Shown one piece after another: positions 22,983 through 32,826 of a DNA stretch of 64,000 bases. The DNA comes from Tetrapisispora phaffii CBS 4417 (taxonomy: Eukaryota; Ascomycota; Saccharomycetes; Saccharomycetales; Saccharomycetaceae), in assembly GCF_000236905.1 (NCBI RefSeq), contig NC_016521.1:868001-932000 (forward strand). Direction: 5' to 3'. Under the pieces are notes generated by a model. It searched no databases. It was not told where the DNA came from and saw nothing but the letters and a program-made list of their open reading frames with translations. Numbering within the stretch: position 1 is the stretch's first letter; each line of letters begins with the position of its first letter. Position numbers and translations under genes: made by a program.

Positions 22983-24545
22983 ATGAGTAGTTTGAACGAC
23001 TTTGACGTGAACAATTTTGCAGAAAAAAATACTTCTGAGCAAGAAATTATTAATTCAATGGATGACAAAGCTACTGACACTAGCAGTAGAAATGAGATAG
23101 ATAATAGTATATCTGACAAAGATTCGTTGAGCAGTTTTGAAGTTAAATTTGATAATGAATCTGAGATTCCAGATCCAGAAGATATAAAGAGAATTCTTCC
23201 AATCTACAGAAAGTACATAATCGGCATGGTTATAACACTAACATCTATGGTAATCACCATAATATCATCATGTTGGACTTTGATTTCTGATCGAATAATG
23301 GATCATTTTCATATATCACATGAAGTTTCTGTTTTAGGAATTTCTTTCTATATATTTGGACTAGGAGTTGGACCATTGTTTTTATCACCTTTAAGTGAAT
23401 TGTATGGTCGCAGAAAGACATTCATAATTTCTCTTTTTTTCAGTATAGTATGGCAGTGCTTAGTGATATGGTCTAAGACAATCGAAGGTGTCATGTTTGG
23501 AAGATTTTTATCGGGCTTTTTTGGATCAGCATTTCTAAGTGTAGCTGGTGGGCTTTTTACTGACATTTTTGAAAAAAAGAACATTGGTATACCTATTACC
23601 ATATATACAACCTCACCTATGTTAGGACCGGCGCTGGGTCCTATTATTAGTGGAGCGTTGCATGGGACAAATTACAAATGGACGTTTATTACAATGTTGT
23701 TAGCATCGGGGTTATCATTCATTTGTGTCATTTTACTTGTTCCAGAGACATATGAACCAGTTCTTCTTATTGAAAAAGCTAAAAGGCTTAGGAAGGAAAC
23801 AGGAGATGAAAGATTTTTTGCTCCGATGGAATTACAACGTCGTGATACAAATTTGTTAAACTCAATAGCCAACTCAGCCAGAGGCCCATTTGGATTGTTG
23901 ATAAGGGATCCTATGATGGCAACATTATGTTTTTACACGGGACTTGTATTGGCTATTGTCTATCTATTTTTTGTTGCATTTCCTTATATTTTTGAAACCA
24001 TTTATGAATTCGGAGCAGTAGAAGTTGGTTGTGCCTATGTTGGTCTATTAGTAGGTATTTTGTTAGCGTCTCCAACTTCATTTATCATTCAAAAACATTA
24101 TGAAAAAAAAGTTGCTGATAATAATGGCATAAGCACTCCAGAAATGAGATTTGAGGCTTTATATTATGGTGCCTTTTTAACACCAATTGGTTTAATGATT
24201 TTTTGTTGGACATGTTACAGAAAAGTTCATTGGATTGGTCCAATTATCGGTAGTAGTATATTTGGATCAGGAGTATTTTACGTGTTTACTGGGGTATTCA
24301 GTTACACAGTAGATGGGTATCGTAAATTTTCTGCTACTGCAATGGCATGTAACTCTTTTGTTAGAAGTACGATGAGTGCTGTCTTTCCACTATTTGGTTT
24401 ACAGATGTATAAAGGCATGGGAGTTAATTGGGCAGGTTTTTTAATTGCCTGTATAACAACTGCCATGATTCCAGTTCCATTTTTATTTGAAAAATATGGT
24501 GCTAAATTAAGAGCAAAATCACCATATGCATGGGATGATAATTAA
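22983..24545 (+). CDS. YHK8: Yhk8-like DHA1 drug:H+ antiporter
   Basis: This is a 12-helix major facilitator of the DHA1 multidrug:proton antiporter group, expected in the plasma membrane. The 520-residue protein has a hydrophilic acidic N-terminus of about 75 residues, then the DHA1 signatures PLSELYGRRKTF (loop 2-3), VMFGRFLSGFFGSAFLSVAG (helix 4) and SPMLGPALGPIISG (helix 5, antiporter motif C). The C-terminus KYGAKLRAKSPYAWDD and the helix 10-11 stretch FGLQMYKGMGVNWAGF match what I recall of S. cerevisiae Yhk8 (YHR048W, 514 residues) better than Flr1 or Tpo1-4. The substrate is unknown; Yhk8 has been linked to azole response only indirectly. Confidence 0.85.
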   Translation: MSSLNDFDVNNFAEKNTSEQEIINSMDDKATDTSSRNEIDNSISDKDSLSSFEVKFDNESEIPDPEDIKRILPIYRKYIIGMVITLTSMVITIISSCWTLISDRIMDHFHISHEVSVLGISFYIFGLGVGPLFLSPLSELYGRRKTFIISLFFSIVWQCLVIWSKTIEGVMFGRFLSGFFGSAFLSVAGGLFTDIFEKKNIGIPITIYTTSPMLGPALGPIISGALHGTNYKWTFITMLLASGLSFICVILLVPETYEPVLLIEKAKRLRKETGDERFFAPMELQRRDTNLLNSIANSARGPFGLLIRDPMMATLCFYTGLVLAIVYLFFVAFPYIFETIYEFGAVEVGCAYVGLLVGILLASPTSFIIQKHYEKKVADNNGISTPEMRFEALYYGAFLTPIGLMIFCWTCYRKVHWIGPIIGSSIFGSGVFYVFTGVFSYTVDGYRKFSATAMACNSFVRSTMSAVFPLFGLQMYKGMGVNWAGFLIACITTAMIPVPFLFEKYGAKLRAKSPYAWDDN

Positions 24546-25509
24546 TATAGTAATTTGATTTAATATAATTTGAAGTAATACCAATAGACAGTGTTTAATT
24601 CATATAGAATGTTTTTAAAAAGAAAGGATATAACGATGCTCTTTAAATCCTTGTTAAAAATGCATACACATATATTTATTTATATATCTATATATACTGG
24701 AACCTCACGTTATCTGAAGCGAAAAAGATGAACTACAATTAGTACAGAATCATAGTGGTTATAAACAGAAGTCAACATTGCTATCGACACAATATAATTT
24801 ACCTGTTAAAAATAATATACTGTGTCATTTTAAATAATTAATGACACTTTATAAGAAGCATTCTTAATTTGGTTCGGACAATTCTACTACTTAACTGACA
24901 CATTATTACGTGGAGTACAACAATTGTTTGCTGGCTTAGAATAACTTCATTCAAATATATTGTTGTATCATCGTCTCTTGTCTTTTCTGCTCTTCCCAAT
25001 CATCTGCAAATTCCAATAAATATATTTAACTATGTCGTTCACAATGATTTATATATTTTAGGAAATTTAAAATAGAGTACCCAGATATCACACAATCTAA
25101 AACATAATTTCATTCTCTTCATTGGGAGAAAAGCAAGATATCACTTATTTTTGTTTTCTTTTCTTGTTCTGTTTTTTATGTTTTTTCCGTTTTTGTAATT
25201 TTATCTTTTTCATGCTCCGTAGTTTCTCTAAAAAGTTTTGATCTTTGTATTATTATTATTATTACTATTATTATTAACTATCTTTTTTCCTGATGCGAAA
25301 TTTTAAAATTGATTTTATTTTGATTCAATAATAGTAAAATCCAATCACTTTAAATGTTAATTAAACTACATTGTATTACTTTATATTATCTTAGTTTGCC
25401 AAGATTGATAGTCTACTATAAATATATATTTTGCAGTTTAAAAGAAAAGGATAATAAACAGTGATCGAAATAAAGTACACATACTGTTAAAAAAATAATA
25501 AAAACAAGA
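24546..25509. other. YHK8-CDC10 intergenic region
   Basis: The 964-bp A+T-rich spacer has long pyrimidine runs (about 25140-25230) and an ATT/ACT trinucleotide tract near 25250-25276. No gene is visible. Confidence 0.6.
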
Positions 25510-26469
25510 ATGTCAATTAATCCTGCTACTGTTCAACCTGTTTCATATGTTGGTTTTGATACCATCACAAGTCAAATAGAGCACCGTCTCCTTAAAAAAG
25601 GATTTGCTTTTAATATAATGGCCGTAGGTCAATCTGGTCTAGGTAAAAGTACATTATTAAATTCATTATTCTCATCACATCTTATTGACTCAGCTACTGG
25701 TGGTGAGATTTCCAAATTACCAATCACAAAAACAACAGAAATTACAGTTTCTTCTCACACTTTACAAGAAGATAGAGTTCAATTAAAGGTTAACGTCATT
25801 GATACACCTGGTTTTGGTGATTTCATCGACAATAATAGAGCTTGGGATCCAATTGTTAAATATATAAAAGAACAACATTCCTTATATTTACGTAAAGAAC
25901 TAACTACCAACCGTGAAAGACATATCACTGACAGTAGAGTCCATGCTCTTTTGTATTTTATAAAACCAAATGGATCAGGATTGAAAGACCTAGATATCGA
26001 AGCTTTAAAAAAATTAACTGAAATTGCAAATGTCATTCCGGTTATTGCTAAAGCTGATACTTTAACTATTACTGAAAGAAATGAATTCAGAAGTATACTA
26101 CAGGAGGACTTCATTAAACATGACTTAAAAATGTATCCATACGATGACAACGATCTAACTGAGGAAGAGTTAGAATTAAACAAAAGTATAAGGTCAATTA
26201 TTCCTTTTGCCGTTGTTGGTTCGGAGACCGATGTCGAACTGAATGGTGAAACATTTAAAGGTAGAAAAACTAGATGGGGTGTCCTTAATATTGAAGACAT
26301 TGATCAATGTGAATTCGTTTATTTAAGAGAATTTTTAATTAGAACTCATTTACAAGATTTAATTGAATCAACTTCGTTTGTTCATTACGAGAGCTTCAGA
26401 TCTAGACAATTAATTGCTTTAAAAGAAACAGCCTCAAACCGTAACTCTGTACCAATGACACAACGTTAG
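25510..26469 (+). CDS. CDC10: Cdc10, septin
   Basis: Cdc10 is the central septin of the Cdc11-Cdc12-Cdc3-Cdc10 rod that forms filaments and the ring at the bud neck. The 319-residue protein (322 in S. cerevisiae) starts close to VQPVSYVGFDTITSQIEHRL. It carries the P-loop GQSGLGKS at 40-47, the G3 motif DTPG at 98-101, a G4 motif AKAD near 180-183 and the septin unique element around VELNGETFKGRKTRWG. It lacks the C-terminal coiled coil of other septins, a known Cdc10 trait. It is the YCR002C ortholog, the first named gene right of CEN3 in S. cerevisiae. Confidence 0.97.
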   Translation: MSINPATVQPVSYVGFDTITSQIEHRLLKKGFAFNIMAVGQSGLGKSTLLNSLFSSHLIDSATGGEISKLPITKTTEITVSSHTLQEDRVQLKVNVIDTPGFGDFIDNNRAWDPIVKYIKEQHSLYLRKELTTNRERHITDSRVHALLYFIKPNGSGLKDLDIEALKKLTEIANVIPVIAKADTLTITERNEFRSILQEDFIKHDLKMYPYDDNDLTEEELELNKSIRSIIPFAVVGSETDVELNGETFKGRKTRWGVLNIEDIDQCEFVYLREFLIRTHLQDLIESTSFVHYESFRSRQLIALKETASNRNSVPMTQR

Positions 26470-27973
26470 TTACAAATAATGTTAGAATCCAATGTGGATA
26501 TAAAAATGAATAGGACAGCTTAAACACAAATTAGGTTCATTATATTATATAGATATTTAATATAAATAACACCATCAAAAATGCTAAAAATAAACTATAA
26601 AGGCTTATTTATATAATTTATATGCTCTATATGATTTATATAATTAATACAATTAAAAAACACTTTAAAATTAAATTAATTCTTTCATTTCTATGTAATT
26701 TTTCTTAATTTGTTTAGAAAAAAAGATTAAAGATAATTAACATATAAGTGGAATTCATCTTCAAACAATAATAACAAATAACATTGGTTTGCAGGCAACA
26801 AGAAAATAACATATAACAATAAAAGATTATTCGCGTAATAGGATAATAAAAAACAAATAAAAGCGAAAAAATAACACATAATTATCATCTACTTGTACAA
26901 TGTTTATCTGTTCGGATACTTCATTTTAACATAACTATAACTTCACATTATTTAATATTATTAACTGTAAGCAGATAATATTATAGGATATTAATTACTT
27001 TGTTTATTAAAGTTTTAGAATATTGTAATAAGAAATTAATTAAATAAAATATGTAAGTTATATCATGTGATAGACTATTATCATTTTGAAATTAGTTTAT
27101 TTGTTAGGATATATTATTCTTCTACGCATAAAAGATATAATTGTTGTAATAATTTCATTTGTGATAATATTTCAATGGCACGGATATAATAGTTTTGTAT
27201 TTATCTAAATCTTTAATCAACTGTTGCTACAGTTTGGATTTCTATATATGAGAATTTAACTAATTAGCATTATCATGTTTCTAATATGAAGTACTTTCTA
27301 AGTTCATTATACTATTTTGGCCATCGATAAGACGGAGAAGAAATCCTGTTTATATAGATGACAGATAAATATATTATTCACATATCTTTAATTTTAATCT
27401 AGTGGAATATCTAATTGAAACATTAATTAGAAGAGTTAGATCTATTATATATTATATTTGATATTAGTTTTTTCCGTAACGACTAAAAGAAGCCATTAAA
27501 TCTTATAACTTTTATGTCTCAAAATAAATAGTGAATCTAGCACAATGAATATAAATATTAAATAAAGTTAAGGTAAGTATTTTATTTTCTTGTTTTTAAT
27601 GATAACGATAGTTTATGAAAATGAAATTTCATTTTTATATTAATAAAGTAACTTATTCTACCAAATTATTGTCTACTATTTTTCATATTGTTCATGGAAG
27701 TAAAATGTTTATCTGTTTCAGTTTATGAACTACATTGATTAATTATACTGTTTTTCCTAAATGCTGATGAACCAATTGCCCATCTATTTTATTAGTATTT
27801 AGCAGTTTGAAACCTTTTTTTATGTTTCATTCATAGATTATTTATGACTTCATAGCATGGTAAAACGAGTCCTTGATCGAAATTTCATTTTCATCAGCTA
27901 AGTAGCTTAACAAGTTTAGCTGTAATAATGAATATAACTTTTTAAAATCTATCTAATTTTCTAATTTCGGACA
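26470..27973. other. Very A+T-rich convergent intergenic region
   Basis: This 1.5-kb stretch between the 3' ends of CDC10 and the unknown gene has no open frame of note and is among the most A+T-rich DNA of the window. S. cerevisiae has CEN3 close to this side of CDC10. CATGTGAT at 27064-27071 matches a CDEI (Cbf1) site. Two weak centromere-like arrangements are discussed in the findings. MRPL32, the other S. cerevisiae neighbour of CDC10, is absent. Confidence 0.6.
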
Positions 27974-29581
27974 TTAAGTAATTGTCCAAATGACAAAGAA
28001 TGAAAGCTTTAAAGTATCCGTCATTTGAATAATAATATGTATATTGGGTCGGCATTTCCTGAATAAACCTGTGAATGTATGAAGGGATTTTATTATCGTG
28101 GTTTTCTTTTTATTATTGTGGTAGAAGTTTGGGTTGATGTGACTTAGCTTTGATCTTAACTCTAGTAAAGAGAAAAATAAAGCCCACGGAAACTCTACTC
28201 CGTATGTATGTATGACATTGAGCAGAAGTTTCCAACATTGCAATAAATTACTGTCTGACTGTTTTTGGAAAAAGCAAGGAATCAAATCGTAAAATATGTT
28301 CATTAACCCAATCCTATCCAGTTTCATATAATCACAATCTCTATAACTGTATCCAGTATTTATTCTAAGTTCATTATAAATACCTCTAAGATTATAAACT
28401 TGTTTTTCGTGAAGTTGTTGCGATATTCCTGAATATTGAAAGAAATCATGATTTCTATGAAAACCATGGGTTAAATGTGCGTTGTTCTTTATTATTTTAT
28501 CTTCAATTATTTGTAATTTTCTATTCCAGGAACAACAGTTATCATTTGTTACATCCCAATATAGGTCTTTATGGTTTAGAAGGCTTTTATATAAATACAT
28601 TTGGTAATTTTCTTTAGTTTCACCATTTTCTTTCGTGGGATCAAAACATTTGATATCAACATCATATGTACAGTCTTTTTTATTAGTTTTATTATCAAAT
28701 TGATATTCATTGACAAATCTGATATTTGCTACATTATTATTCGCAATACCTGTGTTAGTTTTAGTTACATTGGTATATGAAGTAGTATCAAAGAAAAACA
28801 GATCAGAACTTATATTTTTCAGATCAAGGTTATGCAGTCTATTGTAAATTTTATGTAGATACTCAATACGGTCAATTAAATATTCATCTAACTCATCCAC
28901 AATGTTAGTTTTGAAATTAAAATTACTTTGCAAATGTAAAATCTCGTTTTTGCTTAAAGTGGTAACGTATATGGGGTGTTGATTAAAATGATATTCAACC
29001 TTCTTATCTTGGGGAGAATTTTTGCAATTACTATAGCATTTAATAATGATTTCATTTTTTAGCTTATAAACTGTCAATAACAAAGCCCAAGGAAATATAA
29101 GGACATATCTTGAAATGATTGTTTTCAAATCTTCCCAAAGTCTCAACGTAAACTTTTCATTTGAAATCTCCTCAAAATAGGGAAGAATCGATAATAATTC
29201 ATTCATGACAACCTTTTTACATTTTTCCTCATTAGTTTCCAACGCATTTCTATTAATATTTTTTTTTTTGGTATATAAATTTGAATAGCGGCATGCCGTT
29301 AATAAATATTCGTTGACTTGTGATGTTGTATTATTCCAACGAAGAGCATCCTCATAAGAGATAAGTAGACGATTAGTTGGGTCTTTCTTATATTTACCAT
29401 ATTCCTCCCACTTTTCAATTTTATCATCAAATAAAATTTCTCCATAAAACTTCTTCTTTCTACATTTTGATTTTAGATCAAAATATAATATATTGTAATC
29501 GACTGAACGTGGTTTAACTTTCATTGATTTATGAAAATCAGTGAAATTTACAGGGTCGGATTGAATTGGTAATCTTTGCAT
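27974..29581 (-). CDS. Unrecognised 535-residue protein with internal duplication
   Basis: I do not recognise this protein. It is a complete frame with an ATG at 29581, a stop at 27974 and codon use like its neighbours. It has no signal peptide or clear membrane segment and is rich in Asn, Lys, Tyr and Trp/Cys patches. Two similar segments are visible: about 146-178 (RLWEDLKTIISR then IFPWALLLTVYKLKNEI) and about 452-486 (QCWKLLLNVIHTYG then EFPWALFFSLLELRSKL). Each is preceded by a similar stretch (MNELLSILPYF and MNIFYDLIPCF), so the protein looks like two diverged halves of one module joined by a variable middle. Its position between CDC10 and LDB16 corresponds to the CEN3 neighbourhood, where S. 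cerevisiae has only small dubious genes. A lineage-specific gene is most likely. Confidence 0.75.
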   Translation of the reverse strand: MQRLPIQSDPVNFTDFHKSMKVKPRSVDYNILYFDLKSKCRKKKFYGEILFDDKIEKWEEYGKYKKDPTNRLLISYEDALRWNNTTSQVNEYLLTACRYSNLYTKKKNINRNALETNEEKCKKVVMNELLSILPYFEEISNEKFTLRLWEDLKTIISRYVLIFPWALLLTVYKLKNEIIIKCYSNCKNSPQDKKVEYHFNQHPIYVTTLSKNEILHLQSNFNFKTNIVDELDEYLIDRIEYLHKIYNRLHNLDLKNISSDLFFFDTTSYTNVTKTNTGIANNNVANIRFVNEYQFDNKTNKKDCTYDVDIKCFDPTKENGETKENYQMYLYKSLLNHKDLYWDVTNDNCCSWNRKLQIIEDKIIKNNAHLTHGFHRNHDFFQYSGISQQLHEKQVYNLRGIYNELRINTGYSYRDCDYMKLDRIGLMNIFYDLIPCFFQKQSDSNLLQCWKLLLNVIHTYGVEFPWALFFSLLELRSKLSHINPNFYHNNKKKTTIIKSLHTFTGLFRKCRPNIHIIIQMTDTLKLSFFVIWTIT

Positions 29582-30461
29582 TGTTAGTTTCTGTTAACTT
29601 ATGTATTGTTACTGTTCACATTAACATGAACTTATATATGGAAGAAAAAATAAGTTAAATTTCTCGAAAATCTTGATTACTGAAATATTATATATGCATC
29701 CGGTTGTAAATTCAATCAATTTTTTATCAAAGAATCTTTAGAGTTATGATGCAGGTTTGTGTTTCCAAAGTCCCTGATGACAAAAAATATAACTCTGACG
29801 CTGGTACAAAAAGCAAGCTTCTAGTAATCTGAAAAATCTTAGAATTTTGATGAAAAGTGCTAGTAATATCATATACTAAGCAGATACTCAAAGTGAGCGT
29901 CTCCAACTTAGGTGAACAATGGGGTAGCTTTGGGTCAATGATTACATTGCCAATAGATCAGATAACAAGTATGTCATAACCGCATTAGTGAACAAATCAT
30001 TTAAAGGATCAAAATATATACGAAATCTAGTTGGAAATGTTATCGTGCAATTATTAATAGTATAGGAAATCAGCAGGTATATAAAGAACAAGTAACTATT
30101 TACTTCATTACTTACAGCGATAATGTATCCCTAAACAGATTACATGAAGAGAATTGATTGGTCGTTATTACCAAAATACATCAATCTTAAAAACTGCTAT
30201 TAAAGAGAGTCAAGCTTAGTTCATTTTATATATTGTATATATCAGACAATTATATTGTAAATAATCTCAAGTGTTTATTAGAAACCTCAGCATCTAAGTT
30301 AGGGCTATTCTTGCTCAAAAGATGAATTCATTGCTTTAATATATTAAAATGTGGTTAAGTTATATACTATATAATTAGATTAATCTCTCTGGTCTCTTGG
30401 ACCTGGATCAATGAATTGTTAACTATTGATTACCGGGTTTATATGTACATAATATTTCAAT

Positions 30462-30513
30462 CTGCCGTTCTGTCCACTCGAGACGAGGTCGTCGAGTTGA
30501 ACACGTACGGCAG
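30462..30513. repeat. Nested inverted repeats upstream of tRNA-Arg
   Basis: CTGCCGT (30462-30468) pairs with ACGGCAG (30507-30513), and inside it ACTCGA (30476-30481) pairs with TCGAGT (30492-30497). Both are exact. The region is distinctly more G+C-rich than its surroundings. It could form a stacked stem in RNA or be a regulatory dyad. Confidence 0.7.
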
Positions 30514-30583
30514 GCTGATGGTTCTACAGTACTATTTATGCATTAGAAATTCTGCTATTACATTCTTGCAGGCACTATTGTTT

Positions 30584-30748
30584 CAGGTTTGCAACAATAA
30601 TCTCCTAAAAAGGTAATATCTGGTATCGTATAGTCACTTATACGGCCAGTGGCATTTCCAACAGTCTCAGGTTTGTAACAACACTTTCCTTAAGAGGCAA
30701 TCTAGCATAGTATAGTTCGTTATACGTCCGGTGCCATTTCTCATAGTA
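30584..30748. repeat. Diverged tandem duplication, period 84 bp
   Basis: A unit starting CAGGTTTGCAACAA at 30584 recurs as CAGGTTTGTAACAA at 30668. Further matching blocks follow in the same order: TCGTATAGT / TAGTATAGT, TTATACGGCC / TTATACGTCC and TGGCATTTC / TGCCATTTC. The second copy ends about 64 bp before tRNA-Arg. The spacing is constant within one or two bases. Confidence 0.75.
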
Positions 30749-30811
30749 ATCTAAATTATCAAGGATCTGATTTATTGAGGATCTTATCTCAAGTCGTCTT
30801 TAAGAAATTAA

Positions 30812-30883
30812 GCTCGCGTGGCGTAATGGCAACGCGTCTGACTTCTAATCAGAAGATTGAGGGTTCGACCCCCTCCGTGAGTG
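30812..30883 (+). tRNA. tRNA-Arg (anticodon UCU)
   Basis: The 72-nt gene folds as a cloverleaf: acceptor strands GCTCGCG/CGTGAGT, A box TGGCGTAATGG, anticodon loop CTTCTAA with TCT, and B box GGTTCGACCCC. There is no intron. A T run follows directly (from about 30892), as expected for a Pol III terminator. It is nearly identical to the S. cerevisiae tRNA-Arg(UCU) I recall. Confidence 0.97.
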
Positions 30884-31050
30884 CTTACTTTCTTTTTTTT
30901 CACAGAGTAAAATTTCACTTAAAAGATATTGGTCTATAGATTTATTTTTATGACATTGGGTATATAACTAAAAAATAATTCTGATGCAGAAAAACCAAAT
31001 TCAATTATCTATATAAATTTAAGTTATGAAATATTCAATTTGTTATATTA

Positions 31051-32193
31051 TTATTTCTTTTTCCTATTTTTGAGTTTGTTCAAAATTCTCTGTTCTGAAT
31101 TGATATTAGTGGCTATTCCCATTGAGAGACCCATTGATGTACCTTCTTCATTTTCTGTTCTCAACGTTGATGGTATATCATCAAAACGATCCCATATGTT
31201 TGACATCGATGTTTCCACTTCCTCTTCCTCTTCCTCTTCCTCTTCCTCTTCCTCTTCCTCTTCCTCTTCCTCTTCCTCTTCTTCTTTGTTATTATTATGC
31301 GTATCCAGAGGATCTTTGGATGAGTTCCTTCGAATGTATATTGTTTTAGTATCTTTATTGACTAAGACAGGTGTTGTAGTTTCATTTTCTTGAAAGTAAT
31401 TACTTGGTAGAATTGATGCCAATTCCAAAGCATCCTCTTTTGATGAGACTGAACTTCTTGTTCTGGTAGAGTTAACTGCTTTCCATCCACTAAGTGAATC
31501 CCTCTTTCCTGATTTTTGATGGTGCTGGTCTTCATATTTTTCTATATTTAGAGACAAATGTGTAGGTGATCTTGGGGGCGTCAGAGTACCTGTTGAATTT
31601 AAATTTATTGACATATCCTTAGTGTTGTTTGAACTAGAGGAAAATGGTCTTCTGAAATTATAAATGTTCCCAAATGTCTTAAAAATATAATCAGTAACCT
31701 TATTTATTTTCTGTTTCACAGATGGAATCCAACGTAAAATAATATTAGGAAAATCAATATAGATACCTGGAATCCTTATTGTAGAATGCAAGAGCCCTAG
31801 AATTGATCCTAAGAATAACCCGATTATGGAACCTGCTAAGAACAAAACCAATGTATATTGCAACATAGTTGTGAAGAGATAAAAACTTTCCTTTTTGTCA
31901 ACACCTGTAACTAATTCTTGAATTGTATAATTGAAGAAAATGCGTAGTGGGATATTTAAAGGTAACATCAAATATTGAAACGTTGTTCGCAGCAATATCG
32001 ATAGTGGTGTAAAAAGTAATATTCCCACTAGTGTATACCACGTTATAAATGCTTGCTTTATTAAATTTGTGTATATCCAAACTAACATTGTTTCAATTAG
32101 TCTGAGGATAAAGCATACAAAACTAAAGGAGAAGATGAGTATACCTTTAAAGGTTCTAGTTCCTACTTGTGTGAGTTCAAGTAAATTTATCAT
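31051..32193 (-). CDS. LDB16: Ldb16, seipin partner at lipid droplets
   Basis: Ldb16 forms a complex with seipin (Sei1) at ER-lipid-droplet contacts. The assignment rests mainly on synteny with VMA9 (YCL005W-A next to YCL005W) and on the layout: an N-terminal part with several hydrophobic segments (about residues 14-34, 40-70 and 108-140) and a hydrophilic Ser-rich tail. The product has 380 residues from the ATG at 32193, longer than the 256 of S. cerevisiae. The extra length is mostly a low-complexity tail with a run of about 25 glutamates encoded by a (TTCCTC)n repeat. The frame is open further upstream to a TTG at 32298, but the first ATG is at 32193. I did not recognise strong sequence identity. 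Confidence 0.75.
   Translation of the reverse strand: MINLLELTQVGTRTFKGILIFSFSFVCFILRLIETMLVWIYTNLIKQAFITWYTLVGILLFTPLSILLRTTFQYLMLPLNIPLRIFFNYTIQELVTGVDKKESFYLFTTMLQYTLVLFLAGSIIGLFLGSILGLLHSTIRIPGIYIDFPNIILRWIPSVKQKINKVTDYIFKTFGNIYNFRRPFSSSSNNTKDMSINLNSTGTLTPPRSPTHLSLNIEKYEDQHHQKSGKRDSLSGWKAVNSTRTRSSVSSKEDALELASILPSNYFQENETTTPVLVNKDTKTIYIRRNSSKDPLDTHNNNKEEEEEEEEEEEEEEEEEEEEEEVETSMSNIWDRFDDIPSTLRTENEEGTSMGLSMGIATNINSEQRILNKLKNRKKK
31214..31288. repeat. (TTCCTC)n hexanucleotide repeat coding for poly-Glu
   Basis: A near-perfect TTCCTC array of about 75 bp lies inside LDB16 and encodes alternating GAA and GAG codons on the minus strand. Length variation would be expected between strains. Confidence 0.9.
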
Positions 32194-32826
32194 GTATATC
32201 AATGAGAACTGCGATAATAATGTGAACTGCGATAATACTGGGAGCAATCCTAATCCACTATCTGTATAATTGACTTCAATTAAGGTTCTTCTAATCAATT
32301 GTAAATGGCAAACAGATGAACACTAAAACAAAAAGAAAACAGTTCAGAATATAATTCTTATAATCATCTCATGTTTTTATTTTTACATATTATTATTATT
32401 ACTTCTCATCCCATATTATAATTGTGATCCGGTGAGTGCCGGCGCTAACAAAAACAGGCACTTGTTATGAATAAAGCGCTGCATTTACAACGGTCTTAAA
32501 CTAGTGAACTAAGTGTCACTGAATGTATATAAGCGTATATGCATGCATGACTATATATATATAATTAAAATACATAAGAGGACCTACAAATATATCTTGG
32601 CATAAATTACATGATTATGCATACCTTTATTAAAAATTCAAATACATTTATCTATGATAATTTATACATGCATGTATGTATGTATATGTGTATATGAGTA
32701 TACATATTATACTTACCTGATAGCATGTTTTTATTTCCATCCCTGTGTTTATAATTTTATTGCACTTAATATTTATATCTTGTTTTTTTTGTTAATTTAC
32801 GTAGCCTTTATAAGAAACCATTGTCC
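32194..32826. other. VMA9-LDB16 intergenic region with a G+C-rich pocket
   Basis: No protein gene is visible in this 633-bp spacer. A G+C-rich pocket at about 32427-32520 contains possible stems (AGTGCC at 32436-32441 with GGCACT at 32457-32462). As I recall, S. cerevisiae has the H/ACA snoRNA gene SNR43 between VMA9 and LDB16, so this pocket is a candidate for it. I could not confirm box H, ACA or guide pairing. Confidence 0.4.

Larger units (their letters stand above)
29582..31050. other. Intergenic region holding tRNA-Arg and a repeat/dyad array
   Basis: Apart from tRNA-Arg at 30812-30883, this stretch has no gene. It contains a nested dyad at 30462-30513 and a diverged tandem duplication at 30584-30748, both listed separately. 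I could not find the TG...CA ends of a Ty LTR. Confidence 0.6.

Noticed and set aside
32700..32720. GTAAGT on the minus strand between VMA9 and LDB16, possible LDB16 leader intron donor
   Set aside because: I found no TACTAAC branch point between it and the LDB16 ATG.
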